From: Lasiosphaeris hirsuta
Taxonomy: Eukaryota > Ascomycota > Sordariomycetes > Sordariales > Lasiosphaeriaceae
DNA length: 64,000 nt
Assembly: GCA_030549175.1 (NCBI GenBank)
Contig: JAUKUA010000002.1
Span: 4,340,001-4,404,000, forward strand
Direction of reading: 5' to 3'
Part shown: positions 57,698 to 64,000 of the stretch, piece after piece
Position numbering within the stretch: the stretch's first letter is position 1
Layout of the letters: each line of letters starts with the position of its first letter
The notes under the pieces: model-generated
Told to the model about the DNA's origin: nothing
Databases searched by the model: none
Seen by the model: the letters and a program-made list of their open reading frames with translations, nothing else
Program-made: the position numbers and the translations under genes

Positions 57698-59566
57698 ATG
57701 AAGGGGTCAATCTTCTCTGCGCTCGCCCTTGTGGTGGGCTCACTGGCAACAACAATCCCACATCGCGCTCACAAAACAAGTCTTTACCCTCGGCAAAGCT
57801 CCAACTCATCGTGCGAGCACGGTCCGAAGTCTCGCAAGTGCTGGGGCGACTACTCCATCGACACCGACTGGTATCAGGAGACCCCACCCGGCAAGCTCGA
57901 GGAAAGATGGCTATCCATCGAGGAAGGCCCATGCTCCCCAGATGGATATGAGCGCCATTGCATGACATTCAACGGAACTATCCCGGGACCTACTATCATC
58001 GCCAACTGGGGTGATGAGCTCGTCATCCATGTCACCAACAATATGAAGAACAATGGAACCGCTGTCCACTGGCACGGCGTGCGGCAACTCGGCTCCCTCT
58101 TGGCGGATGGGGTACCGGGAGTTACCCAGTGCCCTATTGCACCTGGCGAGACCATGACATACAGGTTCAACGTGACGCAGTACGGCTCCGCTTGGTACCA
58201 CAGTCACTTCAGTCTCCAGTACTCCGAGGGTCTCTTTGGCGGCATTGTCTTCAAGGGGCCGGCCACGGCCGACTACGACGTGGACCTGGGCAATCTGTTC
58301 CTCCAGGATTGGTCGCATATCGAGTCTTTCGCTGTCTGGGAAAAGTCGGTTAAGAAAGGTTTCCCCCCTAGTCTGGACACTGGTCTCATCAACGGCACCA
58401 ACACCAAGGCTTGTTCCGAGACAATTGATCCCAAGTGCGCGGCTGCAGGCCCCGGCAAGAAATTCGAGACGATTTTCGAGTCTGGGACGAAGTACCTCTT
58501 GCGCCTCGTCAACTCGGCCGCCGACGGTGTCTTCCAGTTCAGCATCGATGGCCACAACCTGACGGTCATCGCCAACGACTTTGTGCCAATTGAACCCTAT
58601 GTCACCGACAGTGTGCAGCTTACCGTGGGCCAACGATATGACGTTATCGTGGAAGCAAACGCAGAGCCCGGCAATTACTGGCTTCGCAGCGGATGGCTGG
58701 CTGGATGCGCGCTGAATATGAATCCTACATCCATGACGGGCATCGTCCGCTACAAGGCCGATACCGCCGACCCCGAAACAACGAGTACTGTTGTACCAAG
58801 TGGCCATTGTCTTGATGAGCCCTTCGAGAAGACTGTCCCTCACCTGAAGCTCGATGCCGCTGCGCCGTCTATTACCTACGAGCAGCTCAACTTCAATACC
58901 AGTGGTGGACTATGGAAATGGACTCTCAACAGCAGCAGCCTGAAGCTGGACTGGAAGAATCCGACGATGAAGACAATCTTCGATGGCAAGTCGGTGTTCC
59001 CCACTGAATACAACGTCGTCGGAGTCGATGTAAGCTTTCCCCACAAAACCCACGCTCTTCACTCCCGCTGACTTGACATCCGCAGCGTACCGCTGGCACC
59101 AACACTTCGCAATGGGCCGCTCTTGTCATCCAAGATACTGCTAGCGCTGGGTAAGTTCCCATCTCCCTCAGCGATTTAGAGCAAGCAGTACTAATCAGCA
59201 CTCTGCAGCCCCGACCACCCTATCCATCTCCACGGTCACGACTTCTGGGTCCTAGACCGGTCAAGCGGCAAGGGCACTTTCGACTTTGCAAACACCAAGT
59301 TCAACCTAAAGAACCCGACGCGCCGCGATGTTGCAACCCTTCCCAACGGCGGCTACCTCGTAATAGCCTTCAAGCTCGACAACCCGGGCGCCTGGCTCGT
59401 CCACTGCCACATCGCGTGGCATGCAAGCCAGGGCCTGTCGCTGGAGTTTGTCGAGGACCAATCGCTCATCAGCATTGGCCAAGAGGCCAAGACCGACTTT
59501 GACAATACCTGCAAGTCATGGAGTCTCTTCACTCCCATTTGGGAGCAGGATGATTCTGGTATCTAG
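57698..59566 (+). CDS. Laccase (ascomycete multicopper oxidase)
   Basis: Three exons: 57698-59029, 59086-59150 and 59209-59566; 584 residues. Introns are 56 nt (GTAAGC, CCGCAG) and 58 nt (GTAAGT, ACTAATC branch, CTGCAG). The longer frame starts at a GTG nine bases earlier, so ATG 57698 is used: MKGSIFSALALVVGSLATTI, a signal peptide, then a propeptide ending in LYPR. All four copper-binding blocks are present: HWHG (124-127), HSH (168-170), HPIHLHGH (469-476) and HCHIAWH (531-537). The axial position ten residues after Cys532 is Leu542. The protein ends WEQDDSGI, the C-terminal plug characteristic of ascomycete laccases. It oxidises phenols outside the cell, reducing O2 to water; roles in lignin-phenol turnover, pigment or detoxification are possible. 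About ten NxS/T glycosylation sites are visible. Confidence 0.96.
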
Positions 59567-60122
59567 ACGGGTTAGTGTTTCCTCGAGCTGAGGCGTGTCT
59601 ACTGGCGGCACTTGGGTGGGGTGATTGGGCCAGCGATGGCGTGTGAGTGACATAGACCCTGGGTTGTATCCATACATGATATTTTTTTTTTTGGGTTCTC
59701 CTGCTTGTATTTATAGCTCAGAATTTCTTTCGGCTTGGGGTGAGGGGGTTTCCTTTGTGTATCGGGACCAACATTGGGTACACTGGAGTGGTTTGTTTTT
59801 GTTTGGGTTAGAAAGGAGTGCACGGGGTATAAACATCTAGAACAGACAAAAAAAACAAGAAGCACTTTTGTCGACGCCGAATTGGCGAAAATTTGGTCCC
59901 CTCGAGATTTGAGCGGCCCGATCCATCTTAGAATGCTTGTTCGTGGCTTAGGGGCTGCTGCTAGAGGTTCTTGGCATGGTGTGCGGAGAGGCGGGCGGAG
60001 CTTGGACCACTTGAGAGCTGTCAGGGCCGCGAAATTGTTCGCCAGCAATTGATGTTTGGCAACTGCAAAAAAAAAGTCATGGACAACCATTGCGGCCTTC
60101 TACCTCTACCAGATCGGCCATA
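59567..60122. other. Tandem intergenic region
   Basis: 3' flank of the laccase and 5' flank of GatB on the same strand. T-run at about 59680-59691 and A-runs near 59850 and 60066. No separate gene is seen. Confidence 0.45.
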
Positions 60123-61991
60123 ATGGCTCGCATTCCAACAGTCGAGCTCACCAGATACCTTCTGGCCAGGCAGATGAGCCACCATGGCTGCTTGCGTGTC
60201 GGTCGCGCCTCACTCCCGTCTCGAGCAGCCATCGGCCAAACGCGACGGTTTACCAGCCCCATTCAGAGCTCGACCCCAGCGTCCCCGGCAGCAACCCCGA
60301 GCCCGCCAGTACCGCTCCGAAAACAGCTCAAAGACCAAGCGAGAGCCCTTAAAGCCTCGGGGTACAAGAAGAAGAAGAAGACCGACAACCAAACCGTACC
60401 GGGCTGGGAGCTGACGGTCGGCATCGAGATCCACGCGCAGCTCAACACCGCCCGCAAGCTCTTCTCGCCCGCCGCGACCTCCTTCGACGACAGGCCCAAC
60501 AGCCATGTTGCGCTCTTCGACCTTGCCGTCCCCGGCTCGCAGCCTATCTTCCAACCCGAGACCCTGATCCCCGCCGTGCGCGCCGCCCTCGCCCTCGAGT
60601 GCGACATCCAGCGCGTCAGCCGCTTCGACCGCAAACACTACTTCCACTGGGACCAGCCCGCCGGGTACCAAATAACACAGTTCTACGAGCCCTTTGCCAA
60701 GGATGGACACATAAAGCTGTACGCAAGAGATGGGATCGCGGCCGAGGACGGCGAAGAGGTCACGGTCGGCATCAAGCAGGTGCAGATGGAGCAGGACACG
60801 GCCAAAACGGTGGCCATGGCTGGCGAGACCCACCGCATCGACTTCAACCGCGTCGGCGTACCGCTGATTGAGATCATCACGCTACCCGAGATGCATCACC
60901 CCGCGACCGCGGCCGCTTTCGTCCGCAAGGTGCAGATGCTTCTAAGCTCGGTGGATGCCTGCACTTCGGGGTTGGAGGAGGGTGGTCTGCGAGCCGATGT
61001 GAACGTCTCGGTTCGCAGGACGGACGACGCCTCTGACACGCTGGGAACCAGGACAGAAATCAAGAATTTGAGCAGCTTCAAGGCGGTCGAGGATGCTATC
61101 ATTGCTGAGCGCGACAGGCAGATTGCGGTTCTTGAGGCCGGCGGCGCGGTGCAGGGCGAGACTCGCGGGTGGTCAGTTGGGAGCATCGAGACACGCCGGC
61201 TTCGTGGCAAGGAGGGTGAAGTTGACTACCGATACATGCCGGACCCAGACCTCGGACCCGTTGTGATTGGCGAACAACTGATCGAGCATCTGGCCAAGTC
61301 AATGGGTACTCTGCCGGATGGCGAGGTTGATTTGTTGATCAACACCTTCGGGCTGACTGCAAAAGATGCCCTGGCGCTGAAGTCCCTGGATGATGGGATT
61401 CGGGTTGAATATTTTTACAATGTTGTTCGTCATCTCGAGGGGCACTACCGACGTGTCGATGTGCCTGAGGAACTGCGCCACAAGCACTCCTCGCTTGCCG
61501 CTAACTGGTGTCTTCACGAGCTAGGAAAGCTGGTCAAAGCCTCGAACGAACTCGGCTGGACCGAAAATGGAGAGTGCGTTATCCCCTCAGCTAGCCTCGC
61601 CGAGATTCTTTATCAGCTACAGGAAAAGAAGATCACGGCAAAGGTCGCCAAAGAGCTACTCTGGATGTCGTTCCGCCAAGAGATTCCCGGCGGCCATGTG
61701 GTGGCTGTCATCGATACAATGGGCCTCTGGTTCAAGGAGTTGTCAGAGAATGAATATGCAGAGCTCGCTGATGAAGCCGCCGAGGACGAGGACAAGGTCT
61801 TGAGTGAGTTTCTGCGGTTCAAAGACGGCAAAAGCAAGGCCTACCCACAGGGGAAGCTGATGTTCTTGGTGGGCAAGATGATGCGGGCTGGCCCGGAGGA
61901 GCAGATGGACCCCGGGTCGGCCGAGCGGGTGATGAGGAAGAGGATCGACAAAGTTTATGTCCCTTCCTTGCAAAGCAAAGGCGCCAGTTGA
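60123..61991 (+). CDS. Glutamyl-tRNA(Gln) amidotransferase subunit B, mitochondrial
   Basis: One exon of 622 residues from ATG 60123; the longer frame begins with TTG at 60090. The N terminus (MARIPTVELTRYLLARQMSH onward) is Arg-rich with no acidic residue after E8 for about 40 positions, a mitochondrial targeting sequence. GatB signatures: WELTVGIEIHAQL, then KHYFHWDQPAGYQITQFYEP, HRIDFNRVGVPLIEIITLPE, LRADVNVSVRR and EIKNLSSFKAVEDAI. The C-terminal GatB/YqeY-type helical domain includes LHELGKLVKASNELG and AKVAKELLWMSFRQEIPGG. With GatA and GatC or GatF it converts Glu-tRNA(Gln) to Gln-tRNA(Gln) in mitochondria, since a mitochondrial glutaminyl-tRNA synthetase is lacking. This is a housekeeping gene, and it is intact without frame breaks. 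Confidence 0.97.
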   Translation: MARIPTVELTRYLLARQMSHHGCLRVGRASLPSRAAIGQTRRFTSPIQSSTPASPAATPSPPVPLRKQLKDQARALKASGYKKKKKTDNQTVPGWELTVGIEIHAQLNTARKLFSPAATSFDDRPNSHVALFDLAVPGSQPIFQPETLIPAVRAALALECDIQRVSRFDRKHYFHWDQPAGYQITQFYEPFAKDGHIKLYARDGIAAEDGEEVTVGIKQVQMEQDTAKTVAMAGETHRIDFNRVGVPLIEIITLPEMHHPATAAAFVRKVQMLLSSVDACTSGLEEGGLRADVNVSVRRTDDASDTLGTRTEIKNLSSFKAVEDAIIAERDRQIAVLEAGGAVQGETRGWSVGSIETRRLRGKEGEVDYRYMPDPDLGPVVIGEQLIEHLAKSMGTLPDGEVDLLINTFGLTAKDALALKSLDDGIRVEYFYNVVRHLEGHYRRVDVPEELRHKHSSLAANWCLHELGKLVKASNELGWTENGECVIPSASLAEILYQLQEKKITAKVAKELLWMSFRQEIPGGHVVAVIDTMGLWFKELSENEYAELADEAAEDEDKVLSEFLRFKDGKSKAYPQGKLMFLVGKMMRAGPEEQMDPGSAERVMRKRIDKVYVPSLQSKGAS

Positions 61992-62277
61992 ATGGGCGCT
62001 GCTTCATCGAGAGAGAGGGTGGATGGCATTGGGAATCTGGTAGCTGCCATTACTACTACTGACTTCCCAAGTTCAATACTCCCTCCCAAGTTACCTTGAC
62101 TCTATGCACCCCCCCACCCCCCCCCCAACACATCAACCGCTCAGATACTCACGGCCTCTGCCAAAAGCATGAGAAATCCACGGCTGTGGCTATCTCATCT
62201 CCATCCTTGGAAAAAGGTAGCTTCTTGAAGACTCCTATAACCCAGAACACAAACACCCCGAACAGACGCCCAACCCA
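61992..62277. other. Short convergent intergenic region with C tracts
   Basis: C-rich runs at 62109-62126, broken only by one A. No gene. Confidence 0.4.
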
Positions 62278-63198
62278 TCAGCCTGCTCTTCGCAACCGCT
62301 TCGACCAAATTCCCTCGGAGTTGTCGTCGGGCTCGTTTCGTTTTCGCTTCTCCGGCAGTTTCGCTATTTGGTTCTGCGGCGTCTCCCCCCTCGTCTTCGC
62401 CGAACCTTGCGACTGTGGTGCTGTTCTTCCCTGTGGCGTCCGCGATCTACCCTGCTGCAGCCCTCTATAGGGGGCCAGAGCAAGCTCATCACCACTCCCG
62501 GCGGGTGTTTGCACCTTGTTCGCCACCCTGAGCAGCTCCTCGTTCATCGTATTGACCTGTTCGGCAATTTCCCTTACCCTGCTCGCAATCCGTTTGCCCT
62601 CTCCAGCAACGCGCTCGACCTCCTCAATAGTCTGGTCCCCCTTTTTCGCGCTCCGCTCAATCTTCTGCGTGAAGGATTGGATATGCCGGTGCATCGCCCA
62701 TATCAACTTGAAGTTTTTGTTTCCCCTGTCTTGGCAGTCGAGAAACCTTGCCAAAACTTCTCGGAAATCTTTCGCGAGTTTCTTCTTCTCTTTAACCCAC
62801 TTGTCGAGGACCTCGATACCCTCCCACCTCGCGTTGTCAAGCTCCCTGATTTTGAGCTCCATGTCGTCGAACTGGCTTTGGTTTTGCTCGATGTCGTGGA
62901 GGCGGGCAGTCAAGAACTGGACGTCAAGGGAAAGGTCTTCATGGCCAGGGCAGTTGACCTGGTTGGCACTGCCGGGCTTGTCGATCGGGGCCTTTTCGGG
63001 AGTAGGCTCGCGCTGCGGAGGTGTACCGAGCGTCTTGGATATCTTTGCCAACCACTTGATGGCAGCGAACGCTGCGAGGCGCCGTATACGAGTGCGCCTG
63101 GCGGCGTGGTGAGCCCGGGTCTTCTTGGTGACTTTTATCATGGCTATGGTATGGCTTGGTCGGGATTCTGGTGGATAATTAGTTGATATTTGGTCCAT
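62278..63198 (-). CDS. Basic coiled-coil protein, function unknown
   Basis: One exon of 306 residues from ATG 63198 (MDQISTNYPPESRPSHTIAM); a second possible start is the Met at 63141, followed by a very basic segment (KVTKKTRAHHAARRTRIRR). The centre (about 95-245) is strongly heptad-like: LTARLHDIEQNQSQFDDMEL, LDKWVKEKKKLAKDFREVLA, FTQKIERSAKKGDQTIEEVE, VREIAEQVNTMNEELLRVAN. The C-terminal 60 residues are Arg/Gln/Pro-rich and end with KRKRNEPDD and KRLRRAG, nuclear localisation-like. A nuclear structural or scaffold role fits but is inferred. No homologous family comes to mind. Confidence 0.7.
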   Translation of the reverse strand: MDQISTNYPPESRPSHTIAMIKVTKKTRAHHAARRTRIRRLAAFAAIKWLAKISKTLGTPPQREPTPEKAPIDKPGSANQVNCPGHEDLSLDVQFLTARLHDIEQNQSQFDDMELKIRELDNARWEGIEVLDKWVKEKKKLAKDFREVLARFLDCQDRGNKNFKLIWAMHRHIQSFTQKIERSAKKGDQTIEEVERVAGEGKRIASRVREIAEQVNTMNEELLRVANKVQTPAGSGDELALAPYRGLQQGRSRTPQGRTAPQSQGSAKTRGETPQNQIAKLPEKRKRNEPDDNSEGIWSKRLRRAG

Positions 63199-64000
63199 GT
63201 GTTGAAGAAGGAGACGTTGTTACAAAGTTGGGCAGTGGGAACGAGATTACTATAGGTGAGGCAGGTAGGTACCTGAGGCATTGCGTTTGTTGGCGCTTGT
63301 AACACCACAACACCACAAAGACGACGACCAGGCTGTCATGTGTGAATGAAGGTGGGACCACCATCTCATTCGAGCGCCACACAAAGATCCAACCAGCAAG
63401 CCTCTAGGCTGCAGTGAATAGCTCAGGTGAATGGCCTCAGTTGCATGGAGGCTTCAGATCAACGTGCGCTCGCAAGTCGCAGGTCGCACAACTCATAGCG
63501 TGTGACTGTTGGTGACAAGGCTCAAGGGCAAGAAGAGTCCGCCAATGTTACTGAGGATGCTCGCGCCTCCAACAACAACCGCTTCCTGGAACATATAAAT
63601 TGGCTCCGGCGCCCCTAAATCCTCCCTCATGTACCATCCTTTTCTCAGCGGTTCATCAACCCAGCTCTTTCGACACTACTCACTTCGGCATCGACATTAC
63701 GCAATAATCCTTGCAAAATCCTCTCTCAACAAGCCGGCTCATAGGCTTGCCAACCTCAAGGTATGTATAGCCGTCTCGGCCCTCGCGAGACTAGTCACCA
63801 AACCCGACCCAAGCTTCGACGACGTGTATCGGGGGTAAGGGCAGCAACGGGGAGGGCATGTGCAAGGCAAACATGACTTGGATGGGATGACACAACCCTT
63901 ATCTTGCCATGCGGCCCGCAAAACCCATGCAGTTGTCGTTTCGAAGCTTTGTCTTCCACGACCATCATCACCCTGCCACCAGTTTAACACATGTCAGGGA
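63199..64000. other. Right-edge region, possible start of a plus-strand gene
   Basis: Divergent promoter space after the coiled-coil gene. An AGGTACCT palindrome is at 63267-63274. A frame from ATG 63629 (MYHPFLSGSSTQLFRHYSLR) runs to a GTATGT donor-like site at 63762. If real it is a first exon of a gene that extends beyond the edge, but no family is recognisable. Confidence 0.3.
63594..63599 (+). promoter_or_regulatory. TATA box candidate near right edge
   Basis: TATAAA occurs in GGAACATATAAATTGGC, 35 bases before the ATG at 63629 and within a well-behaved spacing for a short leader. It supports, weakly, a plus-strand gene that starts here and leaves the window. Confidence 0.4.

Noticed and set aside
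1..64000. CRISPR arrays, rRNA, tRNA, bacterial operons
   Set aside because: No regularly spaced repeats, no rRNA-like blocks, and no GTTCRANNC box with matching acceptor arms was found by eye; the genome is eukaryotic.

Overview
The window is filamentous ascomycete DNA, most likely a Sordariomycete close to the Sordariales/Chaetomiaceae. The evidence is short spliceosomal introns (about 54-140 nt) with GTRAGT donors and RCTRAY branch sites, pyrimidine-rich leaders, a mitochondrial GatB, a Pth11/rhodopsin-type receptor, a laccase ending in DSGI, and HET-type remains. I rebuilt exon structures by hand from splice signals and family motifs, so boundaries are predictions. I see no bacterial operon, CRISPR array, rRNA or tRNA.

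Layout. 0-4.8 kb: a large Myb/SANT (Reb1/TTF-I-like) nuclear protein cut by the left edge. 5.5-16 kb: four intact minus-strand genes (low-complexity Gln-rich protein, copper amine oxidase, a short conserved protein, a Cys/His zinc-finger-like protein) plus a broken small secreted protein on the plus strand. 17.6-32.2 kb: a SET protein with a secretion-like N terminus, a GMC oxidoreductase, a small secreted protein, a single-pass membrane protein, a GH31 glycosidase and a secreted GMC oxidoreductase. 33-44 kb: a gene-poor accessory block with a decayed coiled-coil protein, a HET pseudogene carrying in-frame TAG codons of RIP type, a small basic protein, a double-psi beta-barrel secreted protein, a 0.55 kb MITE with long terminal inverted repeats, and a disrupted membrane protein. 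44.6-53.7 kb: a secreted aspartic protease, a Cys-repeat membrane protein, a frameshifted effector-like gene and a seven-helix receptor. 53.7-57.6 kb: gene desert. 57.7-63.2 kb: laccase, mitochondrial GatB and a basic coiled-coil protein.

The intact genes do not form one evident pathway or cluster. Several are extracellular or oxidative (amine oxidase, two GMC enzymes, laccase, protease, barwin-like protein), which suits a plant-biomass saprotroph or plant associate. The most notable points are two GC-AG introns inside diagnostic motifs, RIP-like decay of a HET gene, the MITE, a GH31 of apparently bacterial subgroup, and a concentration of frameshifted genes among fast-evolving secreted or self-recognition-type families while housekeeping genes are intact.
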